Assembly: GCA_037176885.1 (NCBI GenBank) | Contig: JAWWNJ010000159.1 | Span: 434,001-498,000, forward strand | Length of the DNA: 64,000 bases | Source of the DNA: Favolaschia claudopus | Taxonomy: Eukaryota; Basidiomycota; Agaricomycetes; Agaricales; Mycenaceae | Reading direction: 5' to 3' | In this document: piece by piece, positions 1 through 12,223 of the stretch | Layout: every line of letters begins with the position of its first letter | Position numbering within the stretch: the first letter of the stretch is position 1 | Notes under the pieces: model-generated | What the model saw: the letters and a program-made list of their open reading frames with translations, nothing else | What the model was told of the DNA's origin: nothing | The model's database searches: none | Translations under genes and position numbers: made by a program

Positions 1-221
1 CACGTTTCGATTACTGTATGATGTTCGCTACTTCTCTGGATTAAAGCTACTGTATCACTGGTTTATGTACTCCTTCCTTGTGGACTCGATGGTTTCGTGC
101 TGTCGATCGTCAATTACATTAGTTTCTCGTATCGTACACCATCTGTGAGATTCCCGACGAACGAACCTCCTACATACATATCCCCTCCTCAGCGGCTCTT
201 CCGCACATTCCCTCTTTCTCA
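1..221. other. 3' flank of the carboxylesterase gene
   Basis: No coding feature recognised. This is the downstream side of the esterase gene, which is read from the minus strand. Confidence 0.4.
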
Positions 222-2780
222 TCAGGTATTGAAAATGCGACACCTCTCCCCATCAGGCATCCCCACCCGCGTCCCCACACCCGGATACTCCAACTCCGCC
301 ACCGCAGGTCTCTCCTTTGTATACCTCTCCCACCGCCACCTCCCCACCACCTCCGCCGTCCTATCGTACCCCCTCGCCTTGAGGTACGCAGGAGGGGGAT
401 TGGGATTGCCCGTCCGCGCAAAGGCAGCCCACATGTCCTGGATGAGCGTGGTGTAGTGGATGTCGCGCGGGTTGCGAACGGGCTGCGCGAAGATGTGGTA
501 GGTGCCGAAAACTTCGTAGAGGTCGCCGGAGTGGCAGCGGTAGTAGGGAGGTTCGGTGGTTCCGACGGGGAAGGTGCAGAGGTTATAGGGGTTGTAGTAG
601 GAGAGCGCGTAGCCGCGGTGCATCTCGTAGACGTATCTGAGGAAGGTGCAGGGTATGGTTAGCGATGGCTCGGATTGTAAGTGGGAGGAGGAGGATGAGG
701 ACGTACAGGGAGGGGAAAGTGTTGGCGGCTGCCGCTGCAGTGATCATCTCCTCCGCGCCGCATGTTAAGAGGAAGTCGGTGAAGACGTTTATCGTCGCGT
801 TGTCTGCAGGCGTAGCAGAGTTAATACCGTGTACATGATACCAGGGCAAACGAAGAACCAAACGCACAAGCGGTGAAGCCCGCCGAGATATTCCACAGTC
901 CAGAAGCTTCAATCTTATCCCCCAGCTCCTGTCCGACGACAGCGCCGGGATTGAAGTCCGTCATATTGGGAGCTATGGACGTTCCGAGGAGCCTGTGCGC
1001 AATTCGTTAGCAAGGCAACCTCCCAGGCAGACTATGGAGAGACGAACGATTGACCCTCCTCGGGCATGAACCCCGCCATATACGCCACACTATTGACCCC
1101 TTCCGGTCCTTGATTCACTTGGCTTATGGTATCGTCGGGGACGTAGACGCCGTCCACCACGCCTCCCCATGACGTGACGGTGTTGGTGATATTCAGAATA
1201 GTTTCGGCGGGGAGGGCTTGTAGGCAGGCGAGGCGTTCGACGCCGGTGGAGTTGCAGTACTGGTTCAGAGTAGGAACTGTATCGTAGCAATCAAGTTGTT
1301 AGGAAGGATGTACATAGGTAAGTGGGGGCGAGAAACTCACCTCCCGCAGCCGCAGCAGCGGTATAATTCTGCACAGGACCACCGCCGCCTGACTGCGATA
1401 TCGCAGCTGAAAACAGACCCTTGGCCTTGGGCGTCTTCACAAGCTCAATAACAGACGACCCGCCAGCCGATTGCCCAAATATCATAACGCGATTCGGATC
1501 CCCACCAAACGCCGCGATATTGTCGTGCGTCCATTGAAGAGCTGCGACTTTGTCGGCGATGGCATAATTGCCTTGAATGGTGTCGTCGATGCCTAGGTAG
1601 CCGAATATGTTGAGGCGGTGGTCGATGGTGACTACGACAGAGTCGGTGCGGGAGACGAGACTTCCGCCGTCGAAGGTGGCGTCTTCGCCGGTGCCTTGGG
1701 TGTTCCCGCCTCCGTGGATCCAGAAGAGCACGGGTTTGAGGGCCGGCGCAGGTTTGCCGGGCTTGTTGGAGGAGGGGATGTACGGTGTGAATATGTGCAG
1801 GGTCAAGCTGTGAGGTGTCCTTCAATACGGGCGCCAGGAAGCGCATTAACGTTTGAAAGACTGACCAGTCTTCACTGTTCCCCCAAGGCATGAGACCGAA
1901 ATCGTTGCTCCCGAAGTATCCATATTGTAGGCAAACGGGTTTGACTGAATACAACAATGAGCGACAATCCTTAGGTATGAAATCAAGACGAACAAAAAGT
2001 GGCGTCAACGGCTGTGCCGTTCCAGGGTTGCGGATACTGAAAACGTAGGGGCCCGACCGGTGGCTGGGCGTACGGAACGCCCATGAACCGGAACGTCAGG
2101 TGGTCGCGTGTCCTGTAGTCAGACGATGCATAGTGGGCAGGAAATACAATTGCAAGGCAGGCGGAGGGCCTACCCCGTGTATGTGACGCCATTAGATCTC
2201 ACAGTGGTTTTCGGAGAGAGCGAGAAATCGGTATCGACCTTTGTGGTGTGGGGGGCGGAATTCGTGCACAGGAATTGGAGTCTCTCGTGCGCATTTGTGT
2301 GAGTCGACTTGGATGTATCGAGCGGGGCAACAGAAGAAGGCTGCCGACCCTTTTCATCAGAAGAGATCCAATATCTGGTCGTTGAGGTGGCATCCTTCAG
2401 ATATTCGAGGTACGTGAATTGTTTCGTGAGGCTACGAAATGAAAAGTGAGGGAGCTGCAGATGATGATTCAGAGCGGAATCGAGACTTACAATTTGAGGG
2501 ATGCATGGCTGAGGAGAGTTTCGTTGTTGGCTTTGCATCCCGCTAACGCGTCGTCGTAAGATGCAGCTTCGTGAAAAAGCAAAGCACTGGGAAGATTTTC
2601 ATAATTCTACATCGTTGAAGCGTCAGATTGTTTCAACGAGCCTCCGGGGAGCTGACGTACCGTCCAGTTTCCATCGTTCTGAAAGAGTAGAGAAACGCCT
2701 GGGGTGCCCCTTGCATACGCGGACGTACTGAAGGCGACAAGAACGACGGCGACTGAGATTCGAAAATAAGGCAGCGTCAT
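222..2780 (-). CDS. Secreted type-B carboxylesterase/lipase-like alpha/beta hydrolase
   Basis: Multi-exon gene read right to left. The first exon encodes a hydrophobic signal peptide (start codon at 2778-2780). It is followed by an N-terminal segment with the motif SALLFHEAASYDDAL and then the hydrolase core with GVPYAQPPVGPLRF, the oxyanion-hole motif HGGG and the nucleophile elbow GQSAGG (about 1462-1479). The last exon carries a His in the motif YRCHSGDLYEVFG, the expected position of the catalytic histidine, and ends at a stop at 222-224. The family hydrolyses carboxylic esters; the leader suggests secretion. Introns of about 50-70 bp separate at least seven coding exons. I could not pick out the acidic triad residue with certainty. 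Substrate cannot be inferred. Confidence 0.88.
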
Positions 2781-3272
2781 GAGAGAGGCTGAGCGGTGGG
2801 AAAAAGAGAATTCCCAAGTTGGGTTTAGAACATGTGACTGATCGGATATGGTCGGCCTCTGAGCCGGGAAGTTCCTTGTCGGCCGAAAGTGTCAACCTTG
2901 GTTCAACTTTTCAACTGCTCCGGAAAAACAAATTCCAGTCCGAAATGGCTTGATAGATCATAAAAAGAGGTCATAGCGCTTGTGATCAGTGTAATAAGCA
3001 CCCGTATCTTTGTTCTCCTTCGCTGTCAATAGCGACCATGATGTTGAACTTCGCTGTCGGATGGTTCATGTTTACCGGAACGAAGCCTCCAATGTTCAGA
3101 GCCCATGCTACGTTTGCCAGAATAAGTTATACACACATATTTTTAGGATTATTCTGATGTACAGTGGGTAGCAACAGATTTCGGCAACGTCATGATTTTG
3201 CTCTTCTCAGTGGTCTAATAAGATTCGAATATTCACATTCAACATCAAGGCAAATCATAACACACCACTTAC
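2781..3272. other. Intergenic, esterase promoter side
   Basis: It lies between the esterase start and the end of the cyanovirin-like gene. No conserved ORF was recognised. It should hold the esterase promoter and the lectin terminator. Confidence 0.4.
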
Positions 3273-3572
3273 TCAAGCCTTCTCGAGTCTCCCATTATCA
3301 TTCTTCACAATCCTATCAAGATCAATCGTCGCCGCATGGTACGTCCCATCCTCCCTTCGCAAAGTCGCCACCAGCGTCGTATGGTTCAACCCGCAGATCC
3401 CGGACGACTCGTGGAAGTGCTTGCCATGGACGTCAAATTGTCCGTCGCGGTTCCCGAGGATGTGGTCCAGGTTGAGCTCGGAGTTGTGCAGGTTTCCGTG
3501 GCGGTCCTGGCACTGTGCGTGGAGGACGGTGTCGACGAGGCGGAAGTTGTGACTGCTTTCGGCGAAAGACAT
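3273..3572 (-). CDS. Cyanovirin-N homolog (CVNH) lectin
   Basis: Intronless 99-codon frame. It matches the two-fold CVNH pattern: an LHAQCQDRHGN-like strand followed by LNLDHILGNRDGQF, then LVATLRREDG and a second IDLDRIVKNDNGRL. This internal duplication is the family hallmark. CVNH domains bind mannose-rich glycans; in fungi they are usually cytosolic or of unknown role. There is no signal peptide, and the length (about 100 residues) is that of a single complete domain. Only two cysteines are visible, one per half, so the disulfide pattern of cyanobacterial cyanovirin-N is not reproduced. A TATA-like box lies about 155 bp upstream at 3725-3732. Confidence 0.88.
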   Translation of the reverse strand: MSFAESSHNFRLVDTVLHAQCQDRHGNLHNSELNLDHILGNRDGQFDVHGKHFHESSGICGLNHTTLVATLRREDGTYHAATIDLDRIVKNDNGRLEKA

Positions 3573-4756
3573 GGCTGGGTGAAAGGGAATTATGTTAGCA
3601 GGATGAAGACCCCGAGGTCAAGGAGTGAGACATGCTCACTTGGTGTGCGATGAAGAAAAGCGTGTAAGTAAGTGCAATGAAGGAGAAAGTTGTTCTGAGG
3701 AAACAAAGTCCCCATCCCCCTCTCCTTATATACCATTCTGCCTCCCCAGCCAATTCGGCGCTGACGGTAGGAAGGTGGAATGTCAGGATTGAATGGATTT
3801 CTCGGGCGGTGCGGGCGGCTGTTGACAGAAGAACTGGCTTCGAAGCTCTGAGTTGTGAACATCAGCGCTCGGGGGACGCCGTCCTGTGCGAGGCGTGCCA
3901 AGTTCGCGGATGGGCTAAAGATAGATTGGGCACCTAGATAGAATAGTGGTTTTTGTGGGGTAGAATAGGGCTGGACGAGGAGACAAAGCTCACTGTTAAA
4001 AGGCAAAATCGATTATTGAATCCTGCAAGTCAGGCACCTAATATGCGACCGAAGAACAGACCCAGACGTTAAACATTGTTGTCTCAGGTCGGACGTCCGA
4101 CCTTTCCCAACGATTCCGCAAATGATTTCGCCGCTTCTCCCGTCGCGGCATAGAGTCCACCGCCGATCAAGGAGTAATAATAAGATCGGGAGTAACAGTT
4201 TCAATGTCACCTAGAGCCATTGAATGAGGTCCAAAAACAAGAGGCCCAGACTCGAATGTGTGTGCGCACCACAATTTCATCCTGTCTGCGTGCGTGGAGG
4301 ATGGGAAACATCTGCCATGTTCGACTCTTGGAACCGAGTTGAAATAGCTATGGGCAGTCAAGATGACGAGAACCCTAAGTAGGCGTTAAGGGTAAGGACG
4401 AGACCGTTGTTTGGCTGAGCTTGGTTGGCAATCATGATGCGTTTGATGCGCCTTCGTTAAGTTACCATCAATGGCATCATGACGATGACGGTCACATCGC
4501 CTCTTGACACGAACCACCATGTTCTGTTCAACGAGCCCTAATTCGGCGCCAAATCTTTTTGTCTTCAGTCCCGGTTAGTATTCGGGGATCTGCAGCAACT
4601 ATCTCTCACGAAGATATCCGAAACGAGTCGCGATCATCACCAAATGACTCGTTTGTTTCCCATTGTTCTCTTTGATCTGCACGTTCTGGCCGTGTGGCGT
4701 CGTAATAAAAAGGCCCGGCTTTGAAGGAATCCGCCTTTTCTTTTCTTCTTACCGCC
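3573..4756. other. Intergenic region between divergent genes
   Basis: The cyanovirin-like gene leaves to the left and the 465-residue unknown gene to the right, so this 1.2 kb probably holds both promoters. No convincing coding sequence or repeat was seen. Confidence 0.4.
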
Positions 4757-6221
4757 ATGTCGACGACCAAATATGAGGCTCCCGCCGCCACTCATGATCA
4801 TGACACCAGCTTCTCCTCGCAAGGGAAGCCGCCAACGACCTCGCTATCACGTCCTCACCCTCTTTTGAAATCTTCACGTGGGCGCGTTCTCTGGCCAGAC
4901 CAGCAGCAGCCGTCCAGTTCTAGCTCCAGTGATACTATTCGTGGCTCCGTTGACGACGATACCATCTTCACCCCCGCTCGTCAGCGAACGAGCTCAATAA
5001 CGTCTATCGAAACAATTCGACTCCGAGTCAAAAGCAAAGTCACAGAAATCGTAAAGCCCAAACCTCCGCTCAGGGAAATCGTCACGACAAGCCGACCTGG
5101 CGTCAGGAAGCGCACCCACTCCGCTACCTCGCCCGAAGCCGACGACGCGGACTCGCCGGCGAGTCGGCAAACCGGACCTCGGGTTAGACAAAGAAAGGAT
5201 TCAGGAAGCTCGTATAGTGCCACTTCTGGCCAGTACGGGTTGAAAAAGCTCAAAGATAAGCTTTCTCCTACGATTCCTTCCTCCTCCCCTCGTCTCGAGA
5301 TAGCCATGCCTCACACTGTCGCCTCTCTGTCAAAGGATGTGTCATCGGAAAAGGAGTACACTCGCTCTTCGGACCTCCCTCTCCAATCGATATCCACGAA
5401 CACCCAATCCAAACGTCCTCCACTTCGACGGCCCATCTCCGGCGCGCGTCTTAACAAATACAGCTGCTACGAGCCCCATGCGAGCGAGTTCGAACTCGCC
5501 GTCACCTTCCCCTCCACTTTCAAGTCCAACTTCGAAGTATGGGATCAGGAAGACGAGTGCGTTATCCCGACTCTTTCATCGCAAATTTTCACCTTAGATG
5601 CCAAATATTATTCACTTCCACAGCCTCTTCCTCATCGGACCCCTTACCCTGCACCTCACGCTCAAAGACCCAGTGAAATGGGACGGAGTCCCCATATCGC
5701 ACCCCGACGTGTTCGTCGTCGATCTCAGCTGCACCAGCAAACCCATCGTCGACCCTTCATATCCGTATTGCGCGGCCTCCGCCGCGCAGAACAACAAGTA
5801 CAGCGTCCGATACGACGGGACGAAGATACGCTGCCCGATGGGCAAGGAACTGACGCTGGACCCGCGGAAGGGAATCTCTGTTGATACTTTGTGGTTTCGG
5901 ACGTTTGCCGATGGTGGGGACCCCGCTCTGAGTGCGGAGAAAGGCTTGAACTCCTCACCCTCCTCCTCCTCTTCGGGCGCCAAGAATCCGAAAGACAAAT
6001 CCAACAACCTGAACCCCATCCCGCTCGCTGCTCTCGGGCGCCGCGGCTGGGCAATGCAATTCTTCATCCCAATCGCAACGCGTCTATTCGAGAAATGCGA
6101 GACGCGTGCATTTCGAATTGAGGGGTTGGTGTCTGTATGGAACGAGAATGTGGCGTTGAAGGAGCCCGCGACGATGAGTGTGTCGCATCTCATGCGTGAG
6201 CGGGAAATGGTGCGTAAGTGA
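4757..6221 (+). CDS. Unknown basidiomycete-type protein, disordered N-terminus
   Basis: Two exons (4757-5556 and 5624-6221) joined across a 67-bp intron (gtgcgt...ccacag) give 465 codons. The intron restores an uninterrupted frame, which supports the model. The first about 230 residues are Ser/Pro/Arg/Lys-rich and look disordered. The rest looks folded, with LFLIGPLTLHLTLKDP, a short CTSKP...YPYC stretch and a C-terminal GWAMQFFIPIATRLFEKC motif, interrupted by a Ser-rich loop. I do not recognise the family and assign no function. It has no signal peptide or membrane span. The start is the first Met in the open frame, just after a Lys/Phe-coding AT-rich leader. Confidence 0.8.
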
Positions 6222-7410
6222 CCTATGGTTGATCGAAAGGATTGTGTCCGTTTCTATGTTGGTTCACGGTTTTTACGACGATACAATACGATTATATAAC
6301 GGTGTATCTGCGCGGGTAGTAAATCACACACAATAATGACTACGAGTGGCACTAAATCCTTCTGCGCGACTCGTCACTCGAGGCTTCTGGCAAAGAGAAC
6401 TGCGAAAACGTCCAGTTTCAACAGCAACAGCATCAGGGTTATGATACCCAGTGAACCAATTTCCAACCTCACGTTGTGGAATAATTGGACCATGGTTGAA
6501 CAAAACTTTTTATCCTCGACTCCCGTTTAGAATGATGCTTCCAATCTGCTCGTAAGCGATGCTTTTATCTTGTACTTAGTGCCAGTGAGTAACCCTTCTC
6601 AATTTCTCAATTTCCAAAATTGAACCAAAGTTGAACCTCAGTTTGCTCTTGTTTGCACTCACTTAGACTGGAGTGAGTCACATGTTGTCTTTGCTATACC
6701 ATCCCTTATGCGATTGTATCCCCCTCAGGTGCAGTATCGCGAACTGCTGCATGCCGGTTTCGATGTATTTACCACTTCATCTACATTGTTGCCGTATACG
6801 CGTAGATGTAAACATTTCGAATTTTTCATAACGGCGGCATCGGACTTTCTCCGATTGGGGTCGCCCTTCAATTTCAATGACAAGACGAAGGACTCGGACG
6901 CCGTTGAAACGTCGAAAACTGCTCCGAGAATCCCACGTCGCGGCGTGCACGGTATCGGCTTGTGATACATGATATTATTCTGCCGACCAAACGGTCGAGT
7001 ACTTACTCGAACTAATTCCGCTCGATTCAGAGATGGCCCACAATTTGCGGTAGATCTGTTGCTAAATAGGTTTACTGATTCTATGCGTACGGACGTACCA
7101 CTTTCATGCGCCCACGGCTTATATAATATTATGACCCGACGACATGTTCAGAATCAATTTCTGAATTTTGGGCGCAGCGCATGCATTTTGACTCCAGATT
7201 CTTGCTCTCATAATTCCCATTGGGCTCCAGACAAATTTGTTCTAATCCATTGAGAAAGACCTGTACCGGGTGGCCTCAAATTGCGGCCTGCCCGCCGACC
7301 CCGAGGCGTGAGATCTTACGTCAACATGCTGATCCTTCAAATATATCACAAGCCGGTTGCACAACGGCTTGCCCCCGTTCCACGACATCCACCACCACGA
7401 CCTCTTCGTT
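6222..7410. other. Intergenic, no gene recognised
   Basis: Several short frames occur on both strands but none has family resemblance or splice continuity. A 17-bp string at 6620-6636 recurs at 55269-55285. Confidence 0.4.
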
Positions 7411-8869
7411 ATGGGCAACTTCTTCAGTCTAATCGGCCAGTCCTTTCCGCCAAAATCCAAATATTCCGTCGACCAGATTCCCGACCTTTCCGGGAAGGTG
7501 TGTCGAGCTTCTCACTCACGATTTCAGCGCTTTTCAAGCCGCCGCGTAGGTCATGATCGTGACCGGAGCGAATATTGGTGTAGGGAAAGAGACGGCCAAG
7601 GTATGAGACCACCATTTTATGTGGAGAACTTCGCCGACGACGTCAAGGCTCTTCTCCAACACAACGCCAAGGTCTACATCGCATCGCGCAGTCCAGATAA
7701 AGCGAAGGAAGCCATCGACGAGCTGAAGGCGCAAACAGGGAAGGAGGCGGAATTCTTGCAATTGGACCTCTCGGATTTGCCGAGCATCAAACGTGCTGCG
7801 GAGGAATTTATGCAGTGCGTATACCCTCGCGGTATCTTGCTATTTTCATCTACTGAATGGACGGGTCGGTGCAGGAAGGAAAGCCGGTTACATGTCCTGT
7901 TCAATAACGCGTGAGTTACTTCTTCGTTATGCGGAGTTGTGTTGAGCGATGATAATTCGCTAGGGGTGTCATGGTGAGTGAGCCACGGCCCATGGGCGAG
8001 AAACCTCTCAGCAGTAACCTGAATCACTGCCTGGTAGATTCCTCCCATCGAGCAACTCACAAAACAAGGCTACGACATGACCTTTGGAACGAACGTCCTC
8101 GGTTTGTTTTCCTCTTCGAATTCGCATCTCTCCTTCCACCCCTCACACGTCCAACCCCCAGGCCACTTCTACTTCACGAAACTCCTCCTCCCCACCCTTC
8201 TCACCACCGCTGAAACCGAAGGAAAACCTGCGCGCGTCATCAACACCTCCTCAACCGCCTCAGAGCTCTTCGGCCAAGACATCAATTACAATACGCTCAA
8301 AGACAGCCCTGCGCGCAAAAAGATGGGACCGCAAACGCTTTATTTTCAGAGTAAATTCGTGCGTTGCGGCTTACGCTATTTTCCGTAACCATATAACAAG
8401 ATCTGCTTTCCTCAGGCCAACGTCGCATTCAGCAACGAGCTCCAACGCCGCTACGCCGACAAAGGCATCGTCTCCTGTTCTCTGAATCCCGGGAACTTGA
8501 AGAGTGGCCTGCAGCGGCATCTGGAAGGCCTACAAAAGACCATCATCGTACGTCCTGCAAAAGTGATCTATTTGAATAATTAACAACGCTGCTTTTGGCC
8601 CGTAGAACATGATGCTGTACCCAACGCCCTACGGAGCCCTGACCCAACTCTACGCGGGCACCTCAGAGGAGGGAGTTAACTTCGGCGGGAAGGTGCGGTA
8701 TTTCCTCACAGTCTATTTGGTTTCATTCAACTCTTGTTTCGATCTAACACGAATGCGCATATAGTACCTCATCCCATGGGCTCGTCAGACTCACAGGAAC
8801 CCGTCCACCAACCCTGAATGGGAGAGGACGCTGTGGACTTGGTTGGAGGAGCAGGTCGCGGATCTCTGA
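7411..8869 (+). CDS. Short-chain dehydrogenase/reductase (retinol dehydrogenase-like), copy A
   Basis: About nine short exons. The start at 7411 gives [15 protein letters not shown], a leader shared with the paralog at 12224-13724. Rossmann features appear in order: a [13 protein letters not shown] cofactor loop, [15 protein letters not shown], the Ser motif NTSSTAS and the active-site YFQSK (Tyr-x-x-x-Lys), then [12 protein letters not shown]. The protein ends WLEEQVADL at a stop at 8867-8869. The family oxidises or reduces alcohols and carbonyls with NAD(P)(H); the substrate is unknown. Unlike its paralog it has no intron after the SFPPK codons. The overall length, about 320 residues, is normal for the family. 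Confidence 0.9.
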
Positions 8870-9221
8870 AAGTGAGACGAAGGTGTCCGCATTAAGCTTC
8901 TATTCTCTATGGCTTCCACTATTCAATACATCCTCTGGTTAATCGAGACAGCACTTGCCCGTCCTTGAATGAATTCCGTTCTTATGCCAGGTCGAAACAA
9001 ATCTGTGATCGCTCGTGGAAATACATCACAAACAGACATACATATCTCTGGGGTCTGTGTATAGTATAGATAGAGTCGTAAAGGAAATGAAACAATAATG
9101 AAACGCAGCGTAAGGATGCAACGCGAACACCGAGTAGCTTTTCGAGAGAACCGTTCATACAGCTCCTGCACGTATCACCACAACTTCCCACCACCTAATC
9201 TCTTCTCAACACCTGTCGATC
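8870..9221. other. Convergent 3' intergenic spacer
   Basis: Shared downstream region of the plus-strand dehydrogenase and the minus-strand RNA-binding protein. No gene seen. Confidence 0.4.
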
Positions 9222-10794
9222 TTAATACCGCCTCTCATCATACCCGCCCCGCCCACCTCCACCCCTACGCTCCCTGTCGTCGTAGTAGTCCCGTCCCCCA
9301 CCACCCCCACCCCCGCCGCCTCCGCCACCGCGGTAGTCATCCCGACGCTCATAGTCGTCCCGCCGGCGGTAATCGTCCCTCCCGCCGCCGCCACGGTAGT
9401 CGTCGTACCGCCCGCCGCCTCCGCGCCGGCTGCTGCGGTCGTCGTAATCGCGGGCATAGCGCGAGTCGTAGGGGCGCGGGTCGTACGGACGTTCGTCTGG
9501 GTCTTATAGGTCAGCGTCGGCGAGTTACACGATGAAGGTTGAGACGATATTGGAGGGAAACAATGAAGGTGGTAGGCGATTCCAAACAAGGAAAGTCGCT
9601 CGGCCAGAAAGGAAAGTCAAAGCGACTGTGGGGAGAGACTGAAATGATGTGGGGAACTCACTGTCACCCCGTTTCGGTGGGCCGTAGTAGCGCCCAGGAG
9701 TCGGCGTACGCGCACGTCCGCGGCGAGCCTAGACATAAGATTGTCACTATACAGTTAAGAGAGGCGGCTAGATAAGACATACCTTTTCCACTTTCATCAT
9801 CTTCCCGCCGAGCTCAGTACCCTGCAGGGCAGCCACCGCTGCGTCTGCCTCTTCGGGAGTCTCCATCTGAGACATGCATTAGCCCCTGGTCAGAATTGGA
9901 GATGTGAAGTGCGCACCGTGACGAAGCCAAACCCACGAGACTCGCGGGTGTGGGGGTCGTACATGACGGACGCCTTTTGGACCTGGAGTGCAGAAGGGTG
10001 AGTGGGTGCTCTTGGAGACGTGGAGATATGTATAACGCACCCTCCCAATTTTGGCAAACGCTGCCTCGAGGTCGCGCGTGTCGATTTTGTGGCCGAGGCC
10101 AGAGACGTGGAGGTTATTTCCCGGGTTGTGACTGCCCAGGGCGTCAGCGGCAGAAATACGAAGTCGGTAAGAAAGGTGCTCACCCTCTGCCGTCCTCCCC
10201 GCGCCCCGGACTGCGGCTACGACTACGGCCCCTCTCCCTCCCCCCGCCGCCTCCTACCCCATTCTCGCGGTCGCGGTCATGATCCGCATCCGTCGGGATG
10301 TTGATCCCCCCAGGGGCCATATCTTGGGATTGCCAGGCTGTGGTGGTCGTGAGTGAGTATGGTGTTCGTGGGAGGACGGCGGGCGGATGTGAAAAATGGT
10401 GGTGAGAGGGGCAGCCCCGCCGAGCACAGGGCGACGTGCGTATGCGTATGCGGAATCGTCAATGGCGGGGGTGGAACATGCTCCGCCCCTAGTGTCGCAC
10501 AACGGCCAACGCAAAAGCCGAAGCTGTCGCATAGAAAGGAGTAATTTTCGCTGCTGCTGCAGTCGACGCCAATATCGACAGAAGACCGCCGCTGGTCGAC
10601 CACAAGCCCGAAACAAGTCGAAATCGAGGCGAAAAAGGCCGGAAAACGAGCGAAAAACGGGGACAAAACGTCGGACTCGAAGGGTGAAAAATCGGGGGGC
10701 CGAAAGGGTACAAAATCGAGGCGTGTGGTTACTGATATACTGATACCGATACTGAAGGCGAAAAGGCGGGGGCGGGTCGCGTACCGTCTGCCAT
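9222..10794 (-). CDS. Tra2-like RRM protein with RS and glycine-rich tail
   Basis: Deduced from spliced exons. The coding start appears to be a 10-nt first exon (10785-10794, ATG GCA GAC G) joined across a 447-bp intron to QSQDMAPGGINIP. An Arg-Ser run (RSRSRSPGRG) precedes one RNA recognition motif with RNP2 NLHVSGLG and RNP1 RGFGFVTM. A linker with RTPTPGRYYGPPKR follows, as in Tra2 proteins, then a tail of RDDY/RGGGG repeats ending at a stop at 9222-9224. Tra2 homologs act in the nucleus as regulators of pre-mRNA splicing. At least six exons. The RRM is secure; the tiny first exon is my inference. Confidence 0.82.
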
Positions 10795-11684
10795 TGCTGG
10801 GTTGCTGAACGTTGTGGACGTCGTCGGAGTTGCTGGTGCTGGTGTTGGTCGGGACCAAGAGTCGATGTGCTGGCTTGTTTGCTTCCCGCGGTGTTAGTCA
10901 TAGATCACGTGTTGATTCGTATCTCTCTTCCTCCCAACGTCGACTCTAGCGCTGGCCAAATACGAATATAATATCCGACTCGACTCTTCTCGCTGAAAAA
11001 CCAGAAAGAAATTCCAGGTGTGCAATAGAGTCTATGATCTCGATATTACGCTGCCCGCTGCATTACCAGAACAGGTGGACAAGTCGGCAACGTACTCCTT
11101 CCACCCTGTTTCCGACACAATTCAATTGCATGCAGTGCGCCGGCAAGTTCAGCCTCAGACTCGGAGCAACCTCAGAGTCGTGACTAGGGTCCTTCTCCAG
11201 CTCAGCTTAATTCCATCCATGACCCTTTCATAGTATTATCTGCTGCCGAAATGCTGTGCGCTCCCACTACCTCACAATGTCGAACAAACCGGGTTGTCAT
11301 CTGGATCTGTTCGATGCTCTTTGAATGAAGCATTTTTATAGAAGCTACCTTTTCCTTAGCACATCTCTGCATCGCAACAATCTTCAATGATCTCGATGAA
11401 TGTTCGAAGGTGTTGTCGTGCGGTGAGTAGTAATAAGTACCACGAACCTTGCTTGCGTTCCTCCATGAAAAAACACGGAACTGATGAAGGAACGGACATC
11501 GAGCTCAAGGGTCAAAGCACTGGCTGCGTGGTATATATGATGGCAACTCTCACTCCGCGTTTTGCGCTTCGGCATCTGCTGCAGTATATTTGGGATGGAC
11601 AGTGCAAAGATTCGTTCGCAACTTATGATCAGCCCTGCGTATCTCCGACTGACGCCTCTTACCCACTGCTCCCAGCCAGCAAAC
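10795..11684. other. Intergenic between divergent genes
   Basis: Separates the Tra2-like gene and the small secreted protein gene. A TATATAT stretch near 11529 lies about 155 bp before the secreted protein start. No gene seen. Confidence 0.35.
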
Positions 11685-12089
11685 ATGCAGCTCCGAGTCA
11701 ACCTCCTCGCCATCGCCGCCGCTCTCGCTCTAGCAGCCACTCCCTCGACCAGTGCAGCCACCATCATAGCCTACTTCGGCGCAGACTGCAACGGAGGTGT
11801 CATTGCTACCAGTGACGATCTGAACCCCGGAGAATGCATCTATCTCGCCGACGGAGAGTCTGCCAAGTCGATGAGCTACTCTGGCGTCCCGAATCAAATC
11901 AGTTTCTACGAATCCGGCGAAGCGCACGATGCCTGTGCAAACGGCGCGACACTAATCCTTGAAGGAAGCGAAGGATGTGCTAATGGACCGGACGGGTAGG
12001 TTGTCCAGCTCAGTCTGATCTGAACGAGTGGCCTGAGCTCAATATGTGTCCGCTCCAGGTTCAACCTCGAGAGTGTTTTGATCTCTTAG
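11685..12089 (+). CDS. Small secreted cysteine-containing protein
   Basis: Two exons. The first encodes a clear signal peptide (MQLRVNLLAIAAALALAA) and a mature part with four cysteines (ADC, GEC, DAC, EGC). A GT-AG intron of about 60 bp then joins to a short last exon encoding FNLESVLIS and a stop at 12087-12089. Mature size is about 90 residues. The alternating pattern of YFG, SM.YSG and QISFY around the cysteines faintly recalls beta/gamma-crystallin-like secreted fungal proteins, but I cannot support a family assignment. It could be an apoplastic effector-like or housekeeping wall protein. Confidence 0.75.
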
Positions 12090-12223
12090 AAAGCGTTCGA
12101 CCCCCCTGTCTAGTGACTCGCCATATATTATTGACAAAAAGTGTTACTATAAAGATTGTCGACTGTCAGAGGGTATGCCGTTGAAACACGCGAAGTAAGT
12201 AACAGTGAAACGCAAGATCCAGT
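12090..12223. other. Short convergent spacer
   Basis: 134 bp between the stops of the secreted protein and dehydrogenase copy B. Nothing seen. Confidence 0.4.

Noticed and set aside
6620..6636. A 17-bp string (TTGAACCAAAGTTGAAC) also found at 55269-55285
   Set aside because: Too short and self-similar; flanks differ, so no repeat element can be defined.
9206..9589. Gly/Thr-rich 127-codon minus-strand frame
   Set aside because: It is an out-of-frame shadow of the RGG/RDDY repeats of the Tra2-like gene.
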